Below, one piece after another: positions 1-6,868 of a DNA stretch of 22,426 bases; within the stretch, counting starts at the first letter, position 1, and each line of letters starts with the position of its first letter. The translations under genes were made by a program, and so were the position numbers. This stretch comes from an uncultured Polyangiaceae bacterium (GTDB taxonomy: Bacteria > Myxococcota_A > Polyangia > Polyangiales > Houyiibacteriaceae), in NCBI GenBank assembly GCA_947259605.1, contig CAMYMX010000006.1, positions 1-22,426 of the forward strand, given 5' to 3'. The notes below the pieces were generated by a model. That model had not been told where the DNA came from and searched no databases. It worked only from the letters and a program-made list of their open reading frames with translations.

Positions 1-178
1 CAATCACGTCCTGCTGGTGTTCGGTAAACCCCGCCCCAAGCATGCCGAGGCATCCGCGCCTCAAGTCCAACGACGCGCCGCCTGCTCTGAGTAGTTGGGG
101 CAACCAATCGCTGGCTCCGACCTGCGGATCGTAGGCGGCCTCCGCGAGGTTGATTGCATGCAAGGACTGCGTGCCCAT
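1..178 (-). CDS. Partial N-terminus of a putative LuxR-type transcriptional regulator
   Basis: A minus-strand reading frame opens with an ATG at 178 and stays open to the window edge (59 codons), so only the N-terminus is visible. The protein begins MGTQSLHAINLAEAAYDPQV and continues with a tryptophan-containing helix (SDWLPQLL) and a Gly/Leu-rich stretch. From memory this resembles the N-terminal sensor part of LuxR C-terminal HTH regulators common in Myxococcota, whose proteins often open with a 'xxAYDLxxxxxxWL' pattern. The DNA-binding domain would lie outside the window, so this cannot be confirmed. No clear Shine-Dalgarno precedes the ATG, and the frame remains open further upstream, so the start is uncertain. 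The two other minus-strand frames here give no similarly protein-like sequence. Confidence 0.45.
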   Translation of the reverse strand, partial: MGTQSLHAINLAEAAYDPQVGASDWLPQLLRAGGASLDLRRGCLGMLGAGFTEHQQDVI

Positions 179-363
179 CGAGTCGACAGTACGCGTTGCG
201 TGCGGACACCACCATAGCCCCAGGCGCGAAGTTGACCCATCAGTCGATAAGAAATTGTTCTCCTAGAACGTCGTCAGTCACCAGCGCTGAGCGTTCAAGA
301 CTATGATGAGCGCCTGCAATTCCAAATTTTGGACGTGGGTACTTTCGACGGGAGAGGCTTGTT
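179..363. other. Divergent intergenic region
   Basis: This is the roughly 185-bp gap between the minus-strand regulator fragment and the plus-strand FadL-like relic. It should hold the promoters of both. I see no convincing -35/-10 pair, RNA gene or operator palindrome. The section at 315-330 is locally AT-richer (ccaaatttt) than the surroundings. The only clear signal is the GGAGAGG Shine-Dalgarno at 351-357, which belongs to the downstream gene. Confidence 0.4.
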
Positions 364-1226
364 GTGAATGGTGCTAACGAGCTACGGCCTGAACCCACAC
401 GCGGCACCGCAATCGCGATGGTGGCGACCCTATTGCTCTTTGCGGCGCCAGCGAGCGCCAATCCGGAGCCCAGCTCCTGACTACGTAGCCGATACCGATC
501 CCGAAATCTGTTTGAATGGGACCGCACAGGATCTCAGAATCACGGCTTTCATCGGCGAGGCTGCGGTCGGCGCCTCCATCCGCGTAACCGACGAGCTCTG
601 GCTCGGCTTGGCCATCCGACTGCCGTTCTCAAAGCAAGTCGCGGACGTTTGGCGCGGTGTACCGGATGTACTCGCAAATCGAGCTGAGCGGCGAGGCGAG
701 CAGCGCATTGCTCACCGACCTGACCGGCGACGCAGAGGTAAGCACGAGCTCGAAGTGGAACATCCCGCACATGTTTCAACTCGGCTTCTCGTCACAGGTC
801 AACAGCCGTCTACTGCTCGTGGTGGAATACCGCATGCAGTTTCATGCCGCCAAGCGCTCCGGGAACGTCAACCAGCCTTCGGTTCTTCGGAGCTCGACGT
901 CTGGGTTCGAGGCGGCTACCACCGATCCGCAATGGGCCAACTTTCGCTCGTCACCGTGGGGACTCGGCGTGACTGGCACGACTGGCATGGGCTTCTACTG
1001 GGATGGAGAGCGAGCGAGAGACCAGTTCAGGCTTGACCTCGGATTCGTGTTCGATGCCCGCCGCTCCAGCAACGGAAACGAATACATCGACCACGAGGCC
1101 ACGGTTCCGGGCACCAGCGAGACCGAGATTGTGTGCAGCGGGGAACAAGCCGTCCGCACCGGCTGCCCGGGTGGCTGGGGAGCGACGAGTTTTCTGGCTA
1201 GCCTCGGCTTCACCCTCCAGTACTGA
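364..1226 (+). pseudogene. Frameshifted, shortened FadL/OmpP1-type outer-membrane protein gene
   Basis: A strong Shine-Dalgarno (GGAGAGG, 351-357) lies 6 bp before a GTG at 364. That frame encodes a signal peptide (hydrophobic core MVATLLLFAAPASA, likely cleavage after ASA) and stops at TGA 478-480. Outer-membrane-like sequence resumes in frame +2 (about 480-650, including GASIRVTDELWLGLAIRLPF). It then moves to a third frame (about 660-1226), which reads SQIELSGEA, QLGFSSQVNSRLLLVVEYRM and RLDLGFVFDARRS and ends in FTLQY with an aromatic C-terminal residue. Alternating amphipathic strands, the 'A S I R V T D x L W L G L' segment and the terminal aromatic fit FadL/OmpP1/TodX porins, which import long-chain fatty acids or other hydrophobics. 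The family is usually above 400 residues. About 285 codons remain here, so part of the region after the signal peptide is probably deleted as well. No single frame spans the gene. Sequencing error could explain a frameshift but not the shortness. Confidence 0.6.
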
Positions 1227-1522
1227 GTTCGAGTGCTCGAAATCAAAGACCTCGCGAGAGGCGGTGTCTCGGTAGCTGCTCCACGCGTGCTGGCGCTGTA
1301 GACGGGCCTGGTCGAGAGACTGCTCATATTCCTTCCACAAGCCCTGCGGCGCGATGGCCGGGGTGGGGGAGTACCGCCGGGTCGCAGTTCTTGCAGCTCC
1401 CGGCTGATGCGTGGACGCTGACTGGAAGGCTCCGAACCGTTGGCACAGGCGCGGCTTGCTGAGCTCACGGTCCACGAATGACGCCTTTGCTCGCACGCCA
1501 ATCGTCCCAGCTCGCCGATGAA
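1227..1522. other. Intergenic region after the FadL relic
   Basis: About 296 bp lie between the FadL relic and the stop of the MDR gene. A small perfect inverted repeat, TTCGAG-TG-CTCGAA (1228-1241), sits immediately after the FadL stop codon. It has no T-tract on either strand, so it is a poor intrinsic terminator. The rest contains a weak minus-strand coding relic, listed separately. No RNA gene was seen. Confidence 0.5.
1236..1496 (-). pseudogene. Possible coding relic, perhaps a relaxase C-terminal fragment
   Basis: One minus-strand frame is open from 1496 through the region and reads with protein-like composition, including RRYSPTPAIAPQGLWKEYEQ followed by SLDQARLQRQHAWSSYRD. The pattern 'RY-x-P-P-(G)LW-x-x-Y-(Q)...R...A...YR', basic and rich in Gln/Ala, reminds me of the C-terminal part of plasmid TraI/MobA-type relaxases. 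There is no catalytic region, no good start or ribosome site, and the frame simply runs on antisense into the FadL relic. It may be a decayed mobile-element fragment or chance open frame in GC-rich DNA. Confidence is low. Confidence 0.2.
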
Positions 1523-2671
1523 TCAGGCGAGCCCCTTGTTCGGGTTGATCAAGTATTTCTCCCCCGTTGCCTGTTTCCCGTACACCGAGATGGCCTCGAG
1601 GGTCAGGGCCTCGGCGAGAGAAACCTCTCGCGTGTAGGTGCTTGCGAAGGTTGTCTTAATCTCGGCCGCGACGCGGTCCTGCAACTTCTTGCTGGCTTCG
1701 GGGCCGATTTTCTGGAGAAACGGAAACAACAACCAGCCGCCAACGCCCCAGGCCATGCCGAAGCCTCGGGTGAGTACGATGGGGCTGCGATCGAGGCCGC
1801 CATAGACGTAGACCTGTTTGTGCGTGGTGGAACCGTACGGGCTGTACGCGGCGCCTGTCGCACTCGCGGCGGCTTCCATACAGGTGAGGATCTGCCCTGC
1901 GAGCTTGCCCCCGCCGATGGCGTCGAACGCCAGAGTCGCACCGGTGGCGATCAGCGCGTCGGTCAGGTCTTTCATGAACGTCGGTTCGCTTGAGTTGCAG
2001 ACATGCGAGGCGCCCATGCCCCGGAGCAGCTCGACCTGTTCCGTTTTTCGCACGATGTTGACCAGCGGAACGTCGTCCTCGAGACAGACCTTTTGCAGCA
2101 TCTGGCCGAGATTCGATGCCGCCGCGGTGTGTACGAGCGCGCTGTGACCCTCTCGTCGCATGGTTTCGACCATCGCGAGCGATGTCAGCGGATTGACGAA
2201 ACACGACGCGCCTTCTGCCGGCGTAGTGCCGTCGGGCAACAGAAGCACCTGTCTTGCCGGTAAGCTGCGGTATTGCGAGTACATGGCGCCGCCGATCATT
2301 CCGACTGTTTTGCCGATCAACGCCTGCGCGGACGCGTCAGCACCGGCCGCGACCACGATGCCCGCGCCTTCATTACCCACCGGCATCGACTTATCGACTC
2401 GCGCTGTCATTCCACGCATGAGCTGTTCGGGAACCCTCGCCGTCACGATCGGGCGATCGGCGGTGCCCGACGAGCGCATGGTCTTCGGGTCCGCGGCGCC
2501 GAACAGCAGCCCAAGATCCGACGGGTTGATCGGAGACGCTTCGACACGAACCAGCACTTCGTCGTCTTTGGGTTGTGGGATGGGCATAGTCGCGAGCGAC
2601 AACTCGAGCGTGCCGTCCTGTTTGATCGTCGAGCGCAGCTGCAATGCGTCACCCGAAAGTTGGTCGGTCAT
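1523..2671 (-). CDS. Zinc-independent MDR family NAD(P)-dependent oxidoreductase
   Basis: This 382-residue protein belongs to the medium-chain dehydrogenase/reductase superfamily, quinone oxidoreductase-like branch. The N-terminal GroES-like domain (about 10-145) contains EVLVRVEASPINPSDLG (38-54) and PVGNEGAGIVVAAG (97-110), the classical MDR signature without the usual catalytic zinc His/Cys ligands. The nucleotide-binding domain follows. Its loop is HTAAASNLGQM (181-191) in place of the standard AxGGVG turn. The strand ending in LVNIVRK (203-209) and the segment TLAFDAIGGG (246-255) complete a Rossmann fold. The substrate cannot be told from sequence. The start is well supported: AGAGGAG (2678-2684) lies 6 bp before the ATG. 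It lies 113 bp downstream of the hemerythrin-like gene on the same strand and may share a transcript with it. It looks intact. Confidence 0.88.
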   Translation of the reverse strand: MTDQLSGDALQLRSTIKQDGTLELSLATMPIPQPKDDEVLVRVEASPINPSDLGLLFGAADPKTMRSSGTADRPIVTARVPEQLMRGMTARVDKSMPVGNEGAGIVVAAGADASAQALIGKTVGMIGGAMYSQYRSLPARQVLLLPDGTTPAEGASCFVNPLTSLAMVETMRREGHSALVHTAAASNLGQMLQKVCLEDDVPLVNIVRKTEQVELLRGMGASHVCNSSEPTFMKDLTDALIATGATLAFDAIGGGKLAGQILTCMEAAASATGAAYSPYGSTTHKQVYVYGGLDRSPIVLTRGFGMAWGVGGWLLFPFLQKIGPEASKKLQDRVAAEIKTTFASTYTREVSLAEALTLEAISVYGKQATGEKYLINPNKGLA

Positions 2672-2784
2672 CTTGGACTCCTCTGATTGAATTCGCAGAT
2701 TGCAACGCTTGGATTCCCTTGGTCAACCAGAAGCGCTGGTGCTCGCGAACCCGTTCCCATGATTGCCGTTGTCGACCGCCCCGG

Positions 2785-3270
2785 CTAGCGAGGCTCTGCG
2801 GGAATCAGCATCGAGATTGGGCTGTGGTAGTAACGGTCGAACTCCTCGGGGTCGAGGGCGAGAAGGAGCGGGACAATGGCATCCTCTTCGACGTCGAGGT
2901 GAGCGCCCAGCGTGCGATCGTGGGCTCGCAGGGCGTGGAGGACACGGTTTTCGTGGGCGCTTTCGTTGCCAACGGCCGGGTCGGCGTGGCCGCCGCGTGC
3001 TTCGTCCAAGGAGACCCCCCAGCGATACTCTAGATAGGGGTAGAGCTTCCGCTCTTCGTACGCTTCGTGGCTTCGCATGGTGGCAATCCAGCGATCGAAG
3101 AGCGAGTGCAGGCTGGCGAACTGTTCGCGGACGGCATGATCGATCAGAAACCGGCTCACGCGACGAAAGTTGGCGTGAGATCCGAGCAGGAGGGCCTGCG
3201 TTCGAAATCGCGGATGCGATTGCCAATCCTCGCGAGGGATCTGGGGCAGCACGACGGCGACGTTGCTCAC
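2785..3270 (-). CDS. Hemerythrin-like HHE cation-binding domain protein
   Basis: This is a 161-residue single-domain protein. Likely di-iron ligands of the HHE four-helix bundle are visible: H32 in LLLGSHANF, H68-E69 and E72/E73 in SHEAYEERKLYPYLE, H106 in SAHENRVL, and H124 with E128 in AHLDVEEDAIVPLL. Such proteins bind O2 or NO, or sense or store iron, in the cytoplasm. No partner domain shows which applies here. I chose the GTG at 3270 because AGGAG (minus strand of 3276-3280) lies 5 bp ahead of it and the product then starts MSNVAVVLPQIP. A longer version from an ATG at 3369 adds 33 residues of low-complexity sequence and has less support. It is divergent from gatC, and the MDR oxidoreductase gene follows it. 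Confidence 0.82.
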   Translation of the reverse strand: MSNVAVVLPQIPREDWQSHPRFRTQALLLGSHANFRRVSRFLIDHAVREQFASLHSLFDRWIATMRSHEAYEERKLYPYLEYRWGVSLDEARGGHADPAVGNESAHENRVLHALRAHDRTLGAHLDVEEDAIVPLLLALDPEEFDRYYHSPISMLIPAEPR

Positions 3271-3458
3271 GACGGCTCCTTTGCCAAAAGGGACCGCGTG
3301 CCTTCGACTGGATCGAGACGCGTCAAGGCTTAGGCCGCCCTCGGACACCGTCGTGATGCTGCGCGCCATCGCGACGCGGCGAGCCCTTCGAGAGCATTCT
3401 CAGAAGCGAATTACGCAGACCTCGCCTCAAAGGATGGATCTGCTACCTTCGCTGCCCC
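3271..3458. promoter_or_regulatory. Divergent promoter region, hemerythrin-like gene / gatC
   Basis: This 188-bp spacer separates two divergent genes and must drive both. On the plus strand TGCTACCTT (3441-3449) reads as an extended -10 box (TGnTAnnnT), with 9 bp between it and the gatC ATG. No purine-rich ribosome site lies between them. That predicts transcription starting at or next to the ATG (a leaderless gatC message). No convincing -35 box was found 16-18 bp upstream, so the call is tentative. Confidence 0.35.
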
Positions 3459-3764
3459 ATGGCGGACCCGAAGATTACGCTAGAGCAGGTCTTGCACGTT
3501 GCAAAGCTCGCCAGGCTGACCCTGTCCGGTCAGGAGGCCCGCCAGATGCAGGAGCAGCTGGACGCAATCCTCGGGTACATGGAAGGCCTCGACGACCTCG
3601 ACGTTTCCGAGGTCCCGCCGACGTTCCATTCGATTCCGATGGACGCGCCCATGCGGCCGGACGTGCCCGAACGTTGCAGCGACCGCTCCGAAACCCTGGC
3701 GCAGGCGCCGGCGAGTGAGGCTGGTGGCTATGCGGTGCCCCTGGTGCTCGAGGTCGATCCGTGA
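3459..3764 (+). CDS. gatC: Asp-tRNA(Asn)/Glu-tRNA(Gln) amidotransferase subunit C
   Basis: This 101-residue protein is of normal GatC length. It opens with ITLEQVLHVAKLARLTLSGQ, the family's N-terminal helix, followed by the LDAILGYMEGLDDLDVSEVPPTFH segment and a C-terminal MRPDVPERCSDRSETLAQAP region matching the conserved 'lReDev...r...l.naP' pattern. GatC wraps around and stabilises the GatA-GatB complex, which converts misacylated Glu-tRNA(Gln) and/or Asp-tRNA(Asn) to the correct aminoacyl-tRNA. The gene overlaps gatA by 4 bp (GTGA), so the two are translationally coupled. The ATG has no Shine-Dalgarno; the upstream -10-like box suggests a leaderless transcript. Confidence 0.95.
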   Translation: MADPKITLEQVLHVAKLARLTLSGQEARQMQEQLDAILGYMEGLDDLDVSEVPPTFHSIPMDAPMRPDVPERCSDRSETLAQAPASEAGGYAVPLVLEVDP

Positions 3765-5227
3765 GCGGCTTCCCGTGGCAGAGCGCGTTCGAGATTCGCG
3801 ACCAGGTCGTCGGCGGTTCCGTCAGCGCGGTCGAAATCACGCGGGCTTACCTCGCGCGCGCCGAAGAGCTCAACCCAACCCTCGCATGTTTCCTGACGAT
3901 CGATCACGAGGGCGCGCTCGCGGCCGCTGCCCAGGTCGATCACAAGCGGGCTGCCGGGGAAGCGTTGGGGCCCCTGGCGGGTGTTCCCGTCGCCGTGAAA
4001 GACAATCTCTGCACGCGTGGCGTTCGGACGACCTGCGCATCGAAGATCCTCGGCGAGTACGTCCCGCCTTACGATGCGCACGTCGTCGAGGCCTTGCGCG
4101 CATCGGGCGCCGTGCTCCTCGGGAAGACGAATCTCGATGAGTTCGCGATGGGCTCATCGAACGAGAACTCTGCGTTCGCCAATGTGCACAATCCCTGGGC
4201 GCTCGATCGCGCGCCCGGGGGCTCTTCGGGCGGCTCGGCTGTCGCAACGGCCGCCGGCTTGGCTGCCTTGGCGCTCGGCAGCGACACGGGCGGATCGGTG
4301 CGGCAGCCTGCGGCGTTTTGCGGCATCACGGCCATCAAGCCGACCTACGGACGTGTCTCCCGCTATGGCCTCGTGGCGTTTGCATCGTCGCTCGACCAGG
4401 TGGGACCAATGGCGCGTTCGGTGCGTGAGGCATCACAGCTGCTCGAGGTGGTGGCCGGCCACGATCGCCGCGATGCCACGTCGGCCGAGCGTGACACGGG
4501 CAACTACCTCGCCGCCTGCGACCGTGATGTGAAGGGGTTCCGCGTCGGTGTGGTGCGCGACTTGATCGATGGCCTGCAGGACGCAGACGTTCGCGCGAGC
4601 GTCGAGGCGGCACTCGGCGCGCTCGAGCAGGAAGGCGCGACTTTGGTCGACGTTGCGCTTCCGCACGCGCAGCACGCGGTCTCGGTCTACTACCTGATCG
4701 CGACGGCGGAGGCGTCGAGCAATCTCGCCCGATTCGATGGGATTCGCTACGGCCTTCGGGTTCCGGGCAAGGATCTGACCGAGACGTACACCAACACGCG
4801 GGCCGAGGGCTTCGGTCCTGAGGTTCGACGACGCATCATGCTCGGCACCTACGCCCTTTCGGCCGGGTATTACGATGCCTTCTATCTCAAGGCGCAGCGG
4901 GTTCGAACTCTAATCCGGCGCGACTACGACACGGCCTTCGAACGCTGCGATGTCGTGTGCACGCCGACCACGCCGACGCCGGCGTTCGCGCTCGGTGAAA
5001 AGACCAGCGACCCGCTCGAGATGTACCTTGCCGACATCTTCACCTTGCCTCCGAGCCTTGCGGGTTTGCCGGCAATCAGCACGCCAAGCGGTCTTTCAGC
5101 CGGAGGGCTCCCCGTCGGTCTCCAGCTCGTGGCGCCTCCCTTCGAGGAAGAAGTTCTCTGTAGCGTGTCGCAGGCTGTCGAAGACCAGTGCGGGCTGCTC
5201 AGCAAGCGTCCCGCGGCGCTGCCCTGA
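3761..5227 (+). CDS. gatA: Asp-tRNA(Asn)/Glu-tRNA(Gln) amidotransferase subunit A (glutaminase subunit)
   Basis: This 488-residue amidase-signature protein hydrolyses glutamine and supplies ammonia to GatB. The Ser-cisSer-Lys triad is intact: K80 in VPVAVKDNLCT, cis-Ser S155 in PGGSSGGSA, and nucleophile S179 in GSDTGGSVRQPAAFCG. The amidase core also keeps GKTNLDEFAMGSSNENSAF (121-139) and KPTYGRVSRYGL. The C-terminal part has LPPSLAGLPAIS and GGLPVGLQLV, typical of GatA. The start is a GTG overlapping the gatC stop (GTGA). Its stop lies only 3 bp from the stop of the convergent diguanylate cyclase gene. gatB is not adjacent; it follows after that gene. Confidence 0.97.
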   Translation: MSGFPWQSAFEIRDQVVGGSVSAVEITRAYLARAEELNPTLACFLTIDHEGALAAAAQVDHKRAAGEALGPLAGVPVAVKDNLCTRGVRTTCASKILGEYVPPYDAHVVEALRASGAVLLGKTNLDEFAMGSSNENSAFANVHNPWALDRAPGGSSGGSAVATAAGLAALALGSDTGGSVRQPAAFCGITAIKPTYGRVSRYGLVAFASSLDQVGPMARSVREASQLLEVVAGHDRRDATSAERDTGNYLAACDRDVKGFRVGVVRDLIDGLQDADVRASVEAALGALEQEGATLVDVALPHAQHAVSVYYLIATAEASSNLARFDGIRYGLRVPGKDLTETYTNTRAEGFGPEVRRRIMLGTYALSAGYYDAFYLKAQRVRTLIRRDYDTAFERCDVVCTPTTPTPAFALGEKTSDPLEMYLADIFTLPPSLAGLPAISTPSGLSAGGLPVGLQLVAPPFEEEVLCSVSQAVEDQCGLLSKRPAALP

Positions 5228-5230
5228 CGC

Positions 5231-6772
5231 CTATTTGGGGCCGGCCTGCTTATGCCCCGATTCGGTCGGCGCTTGCGGCGCTTGCGGCGCTTGCAGCGCT
5301 CGCATCGACCCTCTCGGGCGCCGTTCTTCGCCGGCGACCTCCACGCGGTTTCGGCCTCGGGCCTTGGCGCGGTAAAGGGCTTGGTCGGCCTGCTCGATCA
5401 GTGCGTCGGCGGTGATGCCCGGGCGCAGCATGGCGAGGCCGATGCTGACGCTGATATGCTCGGGCCCGTTTTCTCCCTGCGCAGTGGTCGCGAGCCGTCC
5501 CCGGAGCCGTTCAGCGACAATCCGCGCGGCCGCCAGCTTGATCTCGGAGAAAATGACGAGGAACTCCTCACCGCCCCATCGCGATACGATGTCGTTTCGG
5601 CGGACGTACTCGGTGAGCGAATCGGCGATCTGCTGCAGGACCTGGTCGCCCGCCGCATGCCCGTACTCGTCGTTGATCGCCTTGAAGTGATCGACGTCGC
5701 ACATGGCCACGCAAAGCCCGGTGTTGTTGCGACGCGCTCGGGCCATCTCCTCTTCAAGGCGCTTGCTCGCGTGACGGCGGTTGTAGAGGCCGGTGAGCCC
5801 ATCGGTCAGCGCGAGGAGCTGCGTCTCTTCGACCAGAAACAGAGACTTCACCAAGATGCCCAAGGCATCGGCGATGAGCTCCAAGCTGCGAAGATCGGGC
5901 GCGGAGCAGACGTTGGCGCCACCAAAGACCTGCAGGGTACCCAGGGTCTCGTCGCGGACACCGATGTTGCAGCTGTACGATCGCCCGCCAGTGACGTGGG
6001 GGCCGGTACCATACTTCTCGTCGGGATCGACCGTCGTGCGAGTGGCGCCGATGCTTTTTTCGGGAATCCCGAGAGCAGCCATGCCAGCGGTTGGCGTGTC
6101 TTCGGGCCAGGGGCCACGCGCGCGAATCGTGTAGGTCGGGCCGCCCGGACCGAGGAGCTGCAGAACCAAATAGGGGCAGCCGACGACTTCTCCCGCCAGC
6201 TCCAAGACTTTGTCGCTGAACTCGTCTCGATCGTGCACGTGGTCCATCAGGCGGCGGACTTCGGATTGAACGACGACGTCGAACAGATGGTGGTCGAGCA
6301 CGGCGCTCACGCGTTCGAGCGGTGTGCCGGTGACTTCGGGTCGCATGCTGAGGCGCGGCTTGCGGCCTGCCATGATTTGCTCGATGGCGGGCAGGAGCTT
6401 CTCATCCATGTCTTCTTTGGCGAGGTAGGCATCCGCACCTGCGTTGCGACCCCAGAAGCGGGTCTTCGCTTCATTGGCGGCGGTCAGCAGAATGAAGGCG
6501 ATGTCAGCCATGCCCGGGTCGCCACGGAAGACGCGGCAGAGTTGGACTCCGGTGATCGCATCCATCTCGATGTCGCTCACGACGAGGTCGAAGGTATGCT
6601 CGAGGGTGAGCGCGAGCGCTTCTTCGCCTGACGCGGCTTCGGTGATGTGGAGTCCTAGCGTCTCGAGCTTTTGCACGACACGACTGCGAATCGACGGACT
6701 ATCGTCGACCACGAGCACCCGAAAGGCTTCGGACGCATTTTCCCCTTGCCCAGTCTCGGAAGGCATTTCCAC
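5231..6772 (-). CDS. Response regulator diguanylate cyclase (REC-GAF-GGEEF)
   Basis: This 513-residue protein is predicted to make c-di-GMP under phosphorylation control. The receiver domain (about 17-135) has acidic pair D23-D24, phosphoacceptor D67 (VVSDIEM), T97 and K119. A GAF-like domain spans about 160-315. The GGDEF domain (about 318-480) has metal ligand D359 in CDVDHFKAIND, an intact RWGGEEF active site (G400-F404), and an I-site RxxD (R391-D394) exactly five residues upstream, so product feedback inhibition is likely. The last 30 residues are low complexity with QAP repeats. The start is GTG at 6772, with ATG at 6766 as an alternative two codons in; no strong ribosome site decides between them. 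The gene is convergent to gatA and divergent from gatB. The partner histidine kinase is not in the window. Confidence 0.95.
   Translation of the reverse strand: MEMPSETGQGENASEAFRVLVVDDSPSIRSRVVQKLETLGLHITEAASGEEALALTLEHTFDLVVSDIEMDAITGVQLCRVFRGDPGMADIAFILLTAANEAKTRFWGRNAGADAYLAKEDMDEKLLPAIEQIMAGRKPRLSMRPEVTGTPLERVSAVLDHHLFDVVVQSEVRRLMDHVHDRDEFSDKVLELAGEVVGCPYLVLQLLGPGGPTYTIRARGPWPEDTPTAGMAALGIPEKSIGATRTTVDPDEKYGTGPHVTGGRSYSCNIGVRDETLGTLQVFGGANVCSAPDLRSLELIADALGILVKSLFLVEETQLLALTDGLTGLYNRRHASKRLEEEMARARRNNTGLCVAMCDVDHFKAINDEYGHAAGDQVLQQIADSLTEYVRRNDIVSRWGGEEFLVIFSEIKLAAARIVAERLRGRLATTAQGENGPEHISVSIGLAMLRPGITADALIEQADQALYRAKARGRNRVEVAGEERRPRGSMRALQAPQAPQAPTESGHKQAGPK
5270..5296. repeat. Three-copy 9-bp tandem repeat in the cyclase tail
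   Basis: The unit CGCTTGCGG occurs as CGCTTGCGG, CGCTTGCGG and CGCTTGCAG, followed by a degenerate fourth copy at 5297-5305. Read on the minus strand it encodes the QAP-type repeats near the C-terminus of the diguanylate cyclase. Because the unit is three codons, changes in copy number stay in frame. Likely slippage-generated low-complexity sequence. Confidence 0.9.
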
Positions 6773-6868
6773 CCGTCTTCATGATGCGCAAACGCCTATG
6801 GAAATGCCAATGTATCTCAGGTCTCGGCGCCGTGGCCATCCGTCCCCGGTGCGCTATAACCGGCGCGC
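6773..6868. promoter_or_regulatory. Divergent promoter region with TATAAC box before gatB
   Basis: This 96-bp spacer separates the divergent cyclase and gatB genes. TATAAC (6855-6860) is a near-consensus -10 box with 8 bp between it and the gatB ATG (6869). The intervening CGGCGCGC contains no Shine-Dalgarno. Transcription would start within a base or two of the ATG, giving a leaderless message, as inferred for gatC. The -35 region (around 6832-6838, TGGCCA-like) is weak. Confidence 0.45.

Noticed and set aside
1228..1241. TTCGAGTGCTCGAA as a transcription terminator
   Set aside because: The arms are only 6 bp around a 2-base centre, and neither strand has a following T-tract. It may be a small operator-like palindrome or chance.
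3271..3369. A longer hemerythrin-like protein starting at ATG 3369
   Set aside because: The extra 33 residues are low complexity, while the internal GTG at 3270 has AGGAG at ideal spacing and a normal HHE-protein N-terminus.
5252..6631. A 459-codon plus-strand open frame opposite the diguanylate cyclase
   Set aside because: It is a shadow of the minus-strand REC-GAF-GGEEF gene, whose motifs are all intact. The plus-strand product has no recognisable domain.
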